Source of the DNA: Myxococcaceae bacterium
Lineage (GTDB): Bacteria; Myxococcota; Myxococcia; Myxococcales; Myxococcaceae
DNA: 64,000 nucleotides
NCBI GenBank assembly: GCA_016793095.1
Contig: JAEUJQ010000092.1
Span: 62,001 to 126,000 of the forward strand
Direction: 5' to 3'
Shown here: in pieces, positions 6,856 through 17,606 of the stretch
How the letters are laid out: each line of letters starts with the position of its first letter
Position numbering within the stretch: the first letter of the stretch is position 1
Program-made: the position numbers and the translations under genes
The notes under the pieces: model-generated
Database searches by the model: none
What the model was told of the DNA's origin: nothing
The model's input: only the letters and a program-made list of their open reading frames with translations

Positions 6856-9600
6856 ATGCGACTTGCCCTGCCGTGGTGCCTGGCCGCCGTGGTCGCTGGT
6901 TGCAGCAGCCAGCACACGACGGTCGAGGTCGAGGAGGCTCCGCCGGTGGCCCGCCTGCAGCAGGCGGCGACCTGGAGCCAGACGATGTTCTTCTCGGGCG
7001 GCATCGCGGCCACGCCCGGGACTCCCTGCCCGCTGTGTGGAGGTGACTGGGCCTGCACGGGGGTCGGGACGTGGGGCAACGGGACGAAGACGTTCGTGGA
7101 TCCGGTGCCGGCGCCGGCGCTGGTGACGCAGGTGGACGTCTCGGTCACCTACGGCTGCGTGCGCAACGGCACGGCGTCGATCTTCCTCAACAACGTGCTC
7201 GTCGGCACGTTCGGGCCCGGCACCTCTGCGTGCTTCTGCTCGGGCACGGTCTGCAACACCGTCACCCGCACCATCACCAACGCGGCGGGCGTGCCCGGCT
7301 ACGTCTACGGCGGCACCAACAGCGTGCGCCTCTCGTTCTCCGGTCCCCAGCTCAACGACTTCTGCGTGCGGTCGATCGGAGTGACAGTGTCCTCGAGCGA
7401 TCCGGTGCTGGTCGCCACTCCGTCGTCGCTCACCTTCGGCGTCCAGCCGGCGGGCACCACCTCACCGACGCAGAGCGTGAGCCTGCGTAACATGGGGCCG
7501 TTCGGCGCGGTCGTGCGCTCGTCCACCGTCACGGGTCCCTTCACCGCGGTGCGGCCGCCGCCCAACACCGTGCTCGCACCTGACGCGTCGGTCGCGTGGT
7601 CGGTCGCCTACCGCGCCGACGGCTTCGGCTCGCAGACCGGCTCGCTCGAGCTCGACACCTCGGCCGGCGTGCTGACCGTGCCGTTGACGGGCACCGGACA
7701 GAGCGGGCAGCTGACCGTCACACCCTCGCCGATCACGTTCACGGACACGCTGGTGGGCTCGATGTCGACGGTGCCGCTCACCCTGGAGAACACGGGCGAC
7801 CTGCCCCTCCAGGTGTTGTCGACGAGCGCGCTGACGCCGTTCAGCGTGGCGCTGCCGCCGGCGCCGTTCGTGCTGCAGCCGGCGCAGGTCATCTCGGGCA
7901 CCGCGACCTTCACGCCGGTGTCCCGCGGGCCGGCGAGCGGGCTCGTGTTCGTGAACTTCGACGGCGGCGTGCGGCAACTCCAGGTGCCGCTGCAGGGCAA
8001 CGCGTTGGGCGCCGAGGCGAGCCTCACCACGGTCAACCACCCGACGACGCCGGTGGGCTCCTCGTCGTCCATCACCGCCACGTTGACGAACACGGGCGAC
8101 GTGCCGCTCGTGGTGACGTCGGTGACCGCGCCGGCGCCGTTCTCGATCGGCAACGTCACCACGCCGTTCACGGTGGACGCGGGGGTGTCCCAGTCGATCA
8201 CCGTGCTCTTCACGCCGACGGCGCGGGGTACCTTCACCGGCATGCTGGCCACGGTGAGCAACGCGCCGGCGTCGAGGAACCTGCGGGGCGTGGCCACCGG
8301 CCCGGCGATCTCCATCCCCGCGCCGTTCAACGTGGGCGTCGGCGCGGTCGGCGTGCCGCTGAGCGTCGCGCTCACGGTGAGCAATCCGGGGGAAGCGACG
8401 CTGCAGGTGACCGGGGCCTGGTTCGACGGGGGCGTCGAGTTCGCCGTGGACGGCGGCGTGACGAGCGTTCCGGCCGGGAGCAGCCGCCCGCTGCAGATCG
8501 TCATGACGGCCGCCGGCACTGGCACCCGGCGCGACACCCTGCTGGTGACGAGCAACGCAGGGCCGCTCCAGGTCCCCGTGACGGGCTTCGGCAGCGGCCC
8601 GGCCATCACCATCGCCCCGCCAGCGCTGGACGGCGGCACGGTTCGCGCCGGAGCGTCGGCCACCGCGACGCTGACGATCTCGAACCCGGGCGACCAGGCG
8701 CTGACCATCTCGAGCGCGCTCGTGAGCGGCCCCGACGCGGCGCAGTTCTCGGTCGTCACGACGCTCCCCCTGTCGGTGCCCGCGGCCGCCTCGAGGCCGC
8801 TGGTGCTGCGGTTCTCCCCGGCGTCGCCCAGCGCGCACGTCGCGACGCTCGAGCTGACGACGAACGCGCCATGGGTGAACCCGGTGCTGGTGCCGCTCGG
8901 GGGCCGGGGCGCGACGGGCGTGCTCGACGCTCCCGCGGTGGTGGAGCTCGGCGTCGTGCAGCCGGGGGTGACCGCGCAGCGCACCGTGTCGATCGGCAAC
9001 GTCGGCCAGACGAGCCTCACCATCTCGTCGGTCTCGCTGCGCAGCGACGCAGGGATCTTCAGCGTGTCAGCCATCATCCTGCCGAGGACGCTGGCCGTCA
9101 CCGAGACGACCTCGATGCTCGTCTCCGCGACGCCGCCGACGAGCGCGCCGTTCTCCGACGTGATCGACCTCGTCACCGACGCCTTCGACGCGGGGACGCA
9201 GAGCATCGTCGTCGGGGTCGGCACGCCGATCGCGGGTGGCAGCGCCGCGGGTGGCAGCGCCGCGGGTGGCAGCGCCGCGGGTGGCAGCGCGGGGGGTGGC
9301 AGCGCCGCGGGTGGGAGCGCGGGGGGTGGCAACGCCGGCGGCGGGAGCGCAGGTGGCGGGTCGGCTGGAGGGGGCGCGGCGGCTGGCCTTGCTGGAGGCT
9401 CCGCCGGTGGCTCGGGAGGTGTGGCTGGAGGTGCTGCCACGACGGGAGGAGGCGAGCCGGGCGGTGGCTCCGCGGGCGGCGGGAGCGCGACGGGCGGGGG
9501 CGGCGCGGGCGCCACGCCAGCTGGCTGCGGGTGCTCGAGCGACGGCAGCCTCTGGGGCGCGTGGGCCGTGCTGCTGCTCGCGCTGATGAGGAGGCGGTGA
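6856..9600 (+). CDS. Cell-surface choice-of-anchor-D repeat lipoprotein with MYXO-CTERM signal
   Basis: 914 residues. MRLALPWCLAAVVAGC is a lipoprotein signal with lipobox at Cys16. After a Cys-rich N-terminal domain (about 30-175), about six 100-residue immunoglobulin-like repeats follow (choice-of-anchor D/ASH type; recurring SLTFG or PITF, PLTLENTGDLPL, FTPxxxG). Residues about 793-885 are a low-complexity Gly/Ser/Ala linker encoded by a 15-bp DNA repeat. The last 27 residues, CGCSSDGSLWGAWAVLLLALMRRR in outline, have the CGC knuckle, hydrophobic helix and Arg tail of MYXO-CTERM sorting signals. Surface display is inferred. Having both a lipobox and a MYXO-CTERM is odd. Confidence 0.85.
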   Translation: MRLALPWCLAAVVAGCSSQHTTVEVEEAPPVARLQQAATWSQTMFFSGGIAATPGTPCPLCGGDWACTGVGTWGNGTKTFVDPVPAPALVTQVDVSVTYGCVRNGTASIFLNNVLVGTFGPGTSACFCSGTVCNTVTRTITNAAGVPGYVYGGTNSVRLSFSGPQLNDFCVRSIGVTVSSSDPVLVATPSSLTFGVQPAGTTSPTQSVSLRNMGPFGAVVRSSTVTGPFTAVRPPPNTVLAPDASVAWSVAYRADGFGSQTGSLELDTSAGVLTVPLTGTGQSGQLTVTPSPITFTDTLVGSMSTVPLTLENTGDLPLQVLSTSALTPFSVALPPAPFVLQPAQVISGTATFTPVSRGPASGLVFVNFDGGVRQLQVPLQGNALGAEASLTTVNHPTTPVGSSSSITATLTNTGDVPLVVTSVTAPAPFSIGNVTTPFTVDAGVSQSITVLFTPTARGTFTGMLATVSNAPASRNLRGVATGPAISIPAPFNVGVGAVGVPLSVALTVSNPGEATLQVTGAWFDGGVEFAVDGGVTSVPAGSSRPLQIVMTAAGTGTRRDTLLVTSNAGPLQVPVTGFGSGPAITIAPPALDGGTVRAGASATATLTISNPGDQALTISSALVSGPDAAQFSVVTTLPLSVPAAASRPLVLRFSPASPSAHVATLELTTNAPWVNPVLVPLGGRGATGVLDAPAVVELGVVQPGVTAQRTVSIGNVGQTSLTISSVSLRSDAGIFSVSAIILPRTLAVTETTSMLVSATPPTSAPFSDVIDLVTDAFDAGTQSIVVGVGTPIAGGSAAGGSAAGGSAAGGSAGGGSAAGGSAGGGNAGGGSAGGGSAGGGAAAGLAGGSAGGSGGVAGGAATTGGGEPGGGSAGGGSATGGGGAGATPAGCGCSSDGSLWGAWAVLLLALMRRR
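9232..9370 (+). repeat. 15-bp direct repeats encoding GGSAA linker
   Basis: Near-perfect tandem copies of GGTGGCAGCGCCGCG and variants (GGGGGTGGCAGCGC) inside the gene at 6856. They encode the Gly-Ser-Ala linker before the sorting signal; copy number is expected to vary by slippage between strains. Confidence 0.85.
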
Positions 9601-9602
9601 GC

Positions 9603-10088
9603 GTGCGCGCCCCGGCTCTGCTGCTGGTGGTGGGCGTGGCGTGCGGGGTTGCGCCCTCCGCGAAGGTCTCGTCCCTCTCGGGCGCCCAGACGCGCCAGTG
9701 GTGTCGCGCCCGCCTGGCCCGCTTCGAGGCCCGCTACTCCGCGAACGAGCGCGCCACCCTGCGCTGCAACGTCGAGGGCCTGGTGCTGCCCGGGCTGTTG
9801 GCGTTCTCGATGGGTCAGCCGCTCTCTCCTGCCGAGCGCGTGCGCATGTGCGAAGAGCACGTCGCGCAGTGCATCGGCGCCGCCTCGTCCTGTGACACCG
9901 CGACGACGGATCCGACCTGCGACGCAACCGTGAGGGACGTGGACGCGTGCTTCGACGCCCAGCTCGAGGCCCTCGCGCCACTCACCTCGGCGCCGCGCTG
10001 CGAGCTCGCCGCGGGGGACGGGGGCGTGCTCGTCCCTCCATGCCCGGCGGTGGACAGCCTGTGTCCCGGACGCGGCCTCCTGCCGTGA
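9603..10088 (+). CDS. Small Cys-rich exported protein, function unknown
   Basis: 161 residues from a GTG two bases after the upstream stop, so it is co-transcribed with the surface lipoprotein. The N-terminus VRAPALLLVVGVACGVAPSA is an export signal; GVAC could be an atypical lipobox (Gly at -3). The mature part is rich in Cys (for example WCRARL, LRCNVEG, MCEEHVAQC, SCDTATTDPTCDATVRD), suggesting a disulfide-bonded periplasmic or surface domain. No family recognised. The tight spacing suggests function linked to the upstream surface protein. Confidence 0.65.
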   Translation: MRAPALLLVVGVACGVAPSAKVSSLSGAQTRQWCRARLARFEARYSANERATLRCNVEGLVLPGLLAFSMGQPLSPAERVRMCEEHVAQCIGAASSCDTATTDPTCDATVRDVDACFDAQLEALAPLTSAPRCELAAGDGGVLVPPCPAVDSLCPGRGLLP

Positions 10089-10298
10089 GGTCGCCGTCGC
10101 GCGCCAGCCCGACCGGCTGGTGCACCTCAGGCGCTCGCGCAGGAAGCCGACCGTGCCCGGGGAGGCACGTGGGCGAGGCTCCGGGCAGTTCACCCGCTCC
10201 ATCGCGAGCGCCGAACTCGAACACCTGGGCGATGTTGCCTGTGAGAGCGTGGCGAGGTGACCGGCTGCGGACCTCGGACCTCGCGCGCGCGCAGGGCA

Positions 10299-10460
10299 CC
10301 GACGTCGACGGTGGAGCCGACCAACCCCTCGACCCTCTGGGCCGACGTGGACGATGGAGCTGACCGGGGTCCTCGACCCTTCGCGCCGGCGTCGACGACG
10401 GAGCTGACCGGCCTTCGCCCCTCCACCCCGACGTCGACGGCGGAGCCGACCGACGCCTCA
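10299..10460. repeat. Four imperfect tandem repeats of about 43 bp between convergent genes
   Basis: Units begin at 10299, 10342, 10386 and 10428 with the core CCGACGTCGACGGNGGAGCY followed by GACC and a CTCGACCCT-like half. Spacing is 43, 44 and 42 bp; the last copy is partial. The array fills most of the roughly 370-bp space between the gene ending at 10088 and the MFS gene ending at 10458. The rest of that gap (10089-10298) shows no gene or terminator I can support. Confidence 0.75.
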
Positions 10461-11600
10461 GCCGCGGACGCGCAGGCTGCGCTCTCTGGCGAGCACCGAG
10501 ACGACGGTGACGAGCAGCGCGACGGCCGCGCCCACGCCGAAGAGCAGCCGGACCTCACCCGCGTCGAAGACCGGCCGCGCGAGCCGGGTGCCGAGCGACG
10601 CGCCGACGAACAGGCTGCCCGAGAAGAACGCGATGGCCGGGCCGCGGGCGTGCGGCGCGGTGGTGGTGGCCCAGACCTGCAGGTTCGCGTGAAAGAGCAC
10701 GATCGTCGCGCCCATCGCCCCGGCGGCGATCCCCACACCCACCGGCCCCGGGCTGAGCGCCACCGCGACCCAGCTCACGACGAGCAGCCCACCGCCGACC
10801 GACATGCTGCGCAGCACCGACACGCGGCCGGCGAGGCGGCGGGCGACCTGCGACCAGATCGCGACCGAGACGCCGTACCCCGCGATGAGCAGCCCCGTGC
10901 GCGCGGCCGACACCCCAGCGCGCAGGAGCGTCGGCGCGAGGAACGCGAAGAGGCCGAACAGGACGGAGCCCTCGACGAGCGCGATCGCCGCGAGCCGCCG
11001 CACGGCCGGCACCGCGTACGCCTCACGCACGCTCCCCGAGCGGCCCGACCGGGGCGGACTGCGTACGAGAGCCGTCGCAGCCAGCGCCAGCATGGCGAGG
11101 AGCCCCGCCGCGACGAAGCCGGGCCGCCAGCCGTGCAGATCGACGAGCACCCCGGCGCCGAGCACGCCCGTCGCGCTCCCGAGCGCGTAGACGGCGTTCA
11201 TCTCCATCGCTGCGCCCTGGCGCTCCTGCTCCGGCAGCCCATCGCCGATCCAGGCGATCACCGCGGGCACCACGCTCGCCATGCCGACGCCGGCCACGAA
11301 GCGCGCGACCAGCAACTGCTCGAGCGTCTGCGCGGCCACCGAGGCGAGCGCGCCCACCAGCGCGAGCGCGAGGCCGAGCCGCATCGCCGTCACCCGGCCG
11401 AGCCGCTCCGAGGCGAGGCCCCACGGCAGCTGCATGAGCCCATAGGCCAGGTAGTACGCGGTCGCGATGCCGGTCGCCTCGCCCAGCTCGACGCGCAGCT
11501 CGGTGGCGATCGCCCGCACGAGCGGCGTCATCGCGAAGTTGTCGAACGCCGCGGCGAAGACGCCGACGAAGGCCGGCCACCGCCGGACGGGCTGCATCAC
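10458..11600 (-). CDS. MFS transporter (12-TM efflux-type)
   Basis: 380 residues with about twelve hydrophobic segments. The N-terminal half has AYYLAYGLMQLPWGLASERLGR, which contains the MFS loop 2-3 motif (G-x-x-x-D/E-R-x-G-R type), and VARFVAGVGMASVVPA matches the helix-4/5 region of drug/proton antiporters. The second half begins near AVRRLAAIALVEG. Substrate unknown; small-molecule export by proton exchange is inferred from the family. Start is ATG-ATG (MMQPVRRW). It is divergent from uvrA with 115 bp between starts. Its stop abuts the tandem repeat array. Confidence 0.82.
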   Translation of the reverse strand: MMQPVRRWPAFVGVFAAAFDNFAMTPLVRAIATELRVELGEATGIATAYYLAYGLMQLPWGLASERLGRVTAMRLGLALALVGALASVAAQTLEQLLVARFVAGVGMASVVPAVIAWIGDGLPEQERQGAAMEMNAVYALGSATGVLGAGVLVDLHGWRPGFVAAGLLAMLALAATALVRSPPRSGRSGSVREAYAVPAVRRLAAIALVEGSVLFGLFAFLAPTLLRAGVSAARTGLLIAGYGVSVAIWSQVARRLAGRVSVLRSMSVGGGLLVVSWVAVALSPGPVGVGIAAGAMGATIVLFHANLQVWATTTAPHARGPAIAFFSGSLFVGASLGTRLARPVFDAGEVRLLFGVGAAVALLVTVVSVLARERSLRVRG

Positions 11601-11645
11601 CCCGCTCGACTAGCAGGCCGATCGGCCGGACGCTCGCCTGCGCGC

Positions 11646-11668
11646 TTGACGCTGAACATCCGTTCCGC
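11646..11668 (+). promoter_or_regulatory. LexA (SOS) box overlapping a putative -35 upstream of uvrA
   Basis: CTGAACATCCGTTCCGC (11652-11668) matches 16 of 17 positions of the Myxococcus xanthus LexA consensus as I recall it (CTRHAMRYBYGTTCAGS); the mismatch is C for A at position 15. It contains a perfect GAAC-N4-GTTC dyad. TTGACG (11646-11651) directly precedes it and could be a -35, with CACAAC 17 bp on as a weak -10. The box lies 48-64 bp before the uvrA ATG. Confidence 0.75.
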
Positions 11669-11715
11669 CACAACGGCGAGCGAAGCGCCCTCCTCCGCCG
11701 CCAGGACCCGTCCCC

Positions 11716-14580
<2,865 letters not shown>

Positions 14581-14614
14581 GGGGACCCGTCGGGCGCTGC
14601 GAACGCGCCGGAGC

Positions 14615-15310
14615 TCACCAGCGGTGCTCGATGAGTCCCAGCGCCTCGAGCGCAGCCTCGCGTTGCGACAGCCTCGGCAGTGGCGCGATCACGCCGTGCC
14701 GCTCGAGCTGGGCCCGGAGCACCGCGTCGACGTCGAGCTGGAGCGCCTGGTGGCGGACGAAGAAGCGCGTCTCGCGGAGCACGGGGTCGAAGTCGTCGTC
14801 AGGGACGAGCACGTGCACCCTCAGCGTCGCGAGGAGGGGCAGCTGGAGCCGGAGCGCAGCGTCGAAGGCCTCGCCCAGGTGCAGGGCACAGAAGCCCGAC
14901 GCCGGCATCGAGAGCGTCAGCGCTTCGAGGCGGCTCATGACGGGCAGGTGCGCGAGCTCACGAACGAGCCGGGGGAGCCGGGAGCGGGGCGGAGGGAGCG
15001 GCCGCTCACGACGCCACTGAGGCACGTCCTCGGCCTGGCTGTGCAGCGCGAGCGCCCTCACGAAGCCGCGCCGCCACTCGAGCGTCGTCATCGAGCTCGC
15101 CGTCGCGAGCGCGCCCAGCAGCACCTTCCCGTGAAGGGCGAGGTGGCGCGCCTCGGCGTGGGCGAGCCGGGCGTCCTGCGGCCGGGCTTCGCGGGCGAGC
15201 TGCAGGTGCGTGAGGACCCCGCGAGGATCTCCCGCGGCCTCCAGCGCATCGGCGAACACGGCCACGGCGTCGGGGTCGTCGACCGAGGTGAGCACGGGCG
15301 GCGTCGTCAT
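14615..15310 (-). CDS. TIGR02996-like repeat-companion domain protein, function unknown
   Basis: 231 residues. The N-terminus DDPDAVAVFADALEAAGDPRG resembles the short domain (consensus about D-P-D-D-x-x-R-x-x-Y-A-D-W-L-E-E-x-G-D-P-R-G) common in myxobacterial and planctomycete proteins, usually followed by leucine-rich or TPR-like repeats. The remainder is Leu/Arg-rich helical sequence (RLPRLVRELAHLPVMSRLEA, then LQLPLLATLRVHVLV) consistent with degenerate leucine-rich repeats. Start ATG 15308-15310. Convergent with uvrA with 34 bp between stops. No enzymatic motif. Confidence 0.65.
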   Translation of the reverse strand: MTTPPVLTSVDDPDAVAVFADALEAAGDPRGVLTHLQLAREARPQDARLAHAEARHLALHGKVLLGALATASSMTTLEWRRGFVRALALHSQAEDVPQWRRERPLPPPRSRLPRLVRELAHLPVMSRLEALTLSMPASGFCALHLGEAFDAALRLQLPLLATLRVHVLVPDDDFDPVLRETRFFVRHQALQLDVDAVLRAQLERHGVIAPLPRLSQREAALEALGLIEHRW

Positions 15311-15419
15311 GCCCGGCGGACGCGCGCACCGTGCCTCTGACGGCCGGCGACTGGAGCGAGGCTGACCACCGCCCGGTGGTTGAAGTCGCGCGAGTGGACT
15401 GCGGTAGGCTCCCCGCTCC

Positions 15420-15842
15420 ATGCGCGCCCTCCCCCTCGCCGTGTTCGCCGTCGCCGCCGTCTCCCTCGCCGATCTGCCGCCGCCCGAGATCACGCTGCCC
15501 TCCGGGAGCGCCGACTACACCCGCACCATCAAGCTCGTGCGCAGCTACGCGTCGAAGAAGCTGACGCTGGACCAGCTCACGAAGGCCGTCGTCGAGCTCA
15601 AGCTCAAGGCCCACCCCATCGGCTGCGAGTACTACTGGCTGAGGCCTCCCCCGCCGCCGCCGGGCATCACCTTCGAGCCGAAGCTGATGCCGTCGGACTG
15701 GGTGGGCACCTTCGGCGAGGTCGCGATGACGCACCTCGGCGGCTGGGGGCTCGAGCGGAAGGACTACGACGTGCTGCACAAGGCCGCGCACGGCAAGGAG
15801 CCCGGCTTCCCCAACTGCGGCAAGGCGCCGGCGAAGCAGTGA
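15420..15842 (+). CDS. Small secreted protein, function unknown
   Basis: 140 residues with a signal peptide (MRALPLAVFAVAAVSLADLP). A proline run LRPPPPPPG at about 75-83 separates two short halves; two Cys (IGCEYYW and FPNCGK) could pair. The stop codon overlaps the start of the downstream kinase gene (GTGA), implying translational coupling. A TTGAAG and a TAGGCT lie upstream with non-ideal 19-bp spacing. No family recognised; context suggests a periplasmic partner of the kinase-LamG protein. Confidence 0.62.
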   Translation: MRALPLAVFAVAAVSLADLPPPEITLPSGSADYTRTIKLVRSYASKKLTLDQLTKAVVELKLKAHPIGCEYYWLRPPPPPPGITFEPKLMPSDWVGTFGEVAMTHLGGWGLERKDYDVLHKAAHGKEPGFPNCGKAPAKQ

Positions 15843-17575
15843 CGGTGGAGCGCTCGCGACCGGCGTCGCGCCCGCCTCGCCTCGCCTGTGTCGCGTGCTC
15901 GAGCCCGGTACACGACGAGCGGTGCGGCTACTGCGGAGCGGCCCAGGAGGCTGGCGGCTACCGGGTGCTGCAGGTGCTCTCGCGCTCGGCGCACGGCGCC
16001 GTCTACCTCGCCGAGGATCATGCGGGCGGTCGGGTCGCGCTCAAGGAGCTGGTCTTCTCCCTGGTCCCCTCGACGCAGGAGCTGGACGCCTTCGAACGCG
16101 AGGCGAGCCTGCTCCGAACGCTGTCGCACCCGGCCCTCCCCCGCTTCCGCGAGGCCTTCAAGCACGGCGAGGGCGTGCACACGCGCCTGTACCTCGCGCA
16201 GGAGTACGTGCCGGGCCTCAACCTCGCCGGGCACCTCGCGATCACCCACTTCGACGAAGCGCAGGTGCTCGGCTACGCCCGCCAGGTGCTCGAGGTGCTC
16301 GCCTACCTGCACTCGCGCTCGCCGCCCGTCGTGCACCGCGACGTGAAGCCGGCGAACCTCGTGGTGACGACGGACGGGTTCCTCAAGCTCGTCGATCTCG
16401 GCGCCGCGCGTGAGATCGCCCCGCAGGGCACCCACCGCTCCACGCTGGTCGGCACCTTCGGCTACATGGCGCCTGAGCAGCTCGGCGGCACCGTCGACGC
16501 GCGGAGCGATCTGTACGGGCTTGGCGCGACGCTGGTGCACCTGCTGACCCGCAGGCCTCCGGAGCAGCTGCTCACGCCCGCGCACGAGCTGGACTTCTCC
16601 CGCCACGCCAACGTGGGCCCGCGCACGCGCCAGTTCCTCGAGCGCCTCACCGCCGCGCGACCGGAGCGCCGCTTCGACTCGGCCCACCAGGCGCTCGCGT
16701 ACCTCGACGGAGAGGAGATCGAGGCGCCCCTCACGCCGCGGCGCTTCCGCCTGCTGGGGATCGCGGCCGGTGGCGTGCTGGCCGTCGCCGCAGGCCTCGC
16801 CTCGGCGTTCGCGCTGAGCGCGCGGCAGCAACACGAACGCGTCGTCGTGCCGACCGCCCCAGAGGCGCGCCGGGCCCCGGCCACGGCGACGCCCACGCTG
16901 AGCCGCTCACGTGAGCCAGCCGCGCACGTGCCCTTCTCCTGGCGTCGCGCCGAGTGGGACCTGGGCCGCAGCAACGGGCCGTTCCTGCACGACGCCTCGC
17001 GCCGCGGCCACGATCTCGAGATCCCCCGCACCGGCCACACGCAGGACTTCTTCGGCCTGAAGTGGGACGGCACCACGTCGATGGCCATCGCCGATCACCC
17101 CGACTTCGTGGTCACCAACGGCCCGCTGCTCCTGTCGTTCCACGCCGTCCTCTGGGAGGGCGGCGAGTCGGTGCTGATGGAGCGGTCCGCCCCCGACGGT
17201 GCGCTGGCCTGGCGGCTGGCGATGGTGGGCGAGCGACGGGTGCGCTTCACCATTGGCGGAGGCGACGGCGCTTCGACGTTCATCGAGGGGCGGCTCCCGG
17301 TGTCCGACAAGGGTGGCACGCTCGACGGCTTCGACCTCTACGCCTCGTACGACGTGCGCACCGGCGCCCTCGAGCTGCGTGACGGCTGCCACCTCCTCGC
17401 CAGCGGCACCTCGTCGATCGTCATCGCGAAGAGGCTCGGCGCCGACGCGCGGGTGACGATGCTGGCGGGCTTCAAGGGTGTCGCCTCGCGGTTCTCGGTC
17501 GAGAACTCGCGCATGGTCCCGGGCGGCACCGGCTGCACGCTGTCGGGGGTCGATCTCGGCGTCTCGGACGACTGA
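15839..17575 (+). CDS. Membrane Ser/Thr kinase with zinc ribbon and periplasmic LamG-like domain
   Basis: 578 residues from a GTG overlapping the previous stop by 4 nt. An N-terminal zinc ribbon (CVACSSPV...CGYCG, 16-35) precedes a Hanks-type kinase domain (about 40-290): VALKEL supplies Lys, VVHRDVKPANLVV the catalytic loop, VDLGAAREI the metal site (DLG for DFG), and GTFGYMAPEQ the P+1 region. The glycine loop is degenerate (LSRSAHGAVYLA), so activity is uncertain. One membrane span (about 302-327) leads to a periplasmic concanavalin/LamG-like jelly-roll (about 390-578: LKWDGTTSMAIADHPDFV, LLSFHAVLW, FDLYASYDVRTG). Zinc ribbon-kinase-TM-lectin order is unusual. Possible carbohydrate or peptidoglycan sensing. 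Confidence 0.82.
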   Translation: MTVERSRPASRPPRLACVACSSPVHDERCGYCGAAQEAGGYRVLQVLSRSAHGAVYLAEDHAGGRVALKELVFSLVPSTQELDAFEREASLLRTLSHPALPRFREAFKHGEGVHTRLYLAQEYVPGLNLAGHLAITHFDEAQVLGYARQVLEVLAYLHSRSPPVVHRDVKPANLVVTTDGFLKLVDLGAAREIAPQGTHRSTLVGTFGYMAPEQLGGTVDARSDLYGLGATLVHLLTRRPPEQLLTPAHELDFSRHANVGPRTRQFLERLTAARPERRFDSAHQALAYLDGEEIEAPLTPRRFRLLGIAAGGVLAVAAGLASAFALSARQQHERVVVPTAPEARRAPATATPTLSRSREPAAHVPFSWRRAEWDLGRSNGPFLHDASRRGHDLEIPRTGHTQDFFGLKWDGTTSMAIADHPDFVVTNGPLLLSFHAVLWEGGESVLMERSAPDGALAWRLAMVGERRVRFTIGGGDGASTFIEGRLPVSDKGGTLDGFDLYASYDVRTGALELRDGCHLLASGTSSIVIAKRLGADARVTMLAGFKGVASRFSVENSRMVPGGTGCTLSGVDLGVSDD

Positions 17576-17599
17576 CACGCGGCCCGGCGCAGGTATGGT
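17572..17599 (+). promoter_or_regulatory. Promoter of the POT symporter gene
   Basis: CTGACA (17572-17577), 16-bp spacer, TATGGT (17594-17599). The -35 overlaps the stop codon of the preceding kinase gene. Seven bases separate the -10 from the ATG at 17607, which predicts a leaderless mRNA. Confidence 0.55.
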
Positions 17600-17606
17600 G
17601 CGCGCC

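Noticed and set aside
3786-7046. A 1086-codon open frame on the plus strand
   Set aside because: Lies opposite icd and across other genes; composition is Arg/Ala/His/Gly shadow typical of GC-rich DNA and has no domain.
9232-9370. Tandem repeats as a CRISPR array
   Set aside because: Units are 15 bp, contiguous without spacers, and in frame within a coding sequence.
7608-10202. An 864-codon minus-strand frame opposite the surface lipoprotein gene
   Set aside because: Mirror of the real gene; the Pro/Ala run is the complement of the GGSAA repeat.
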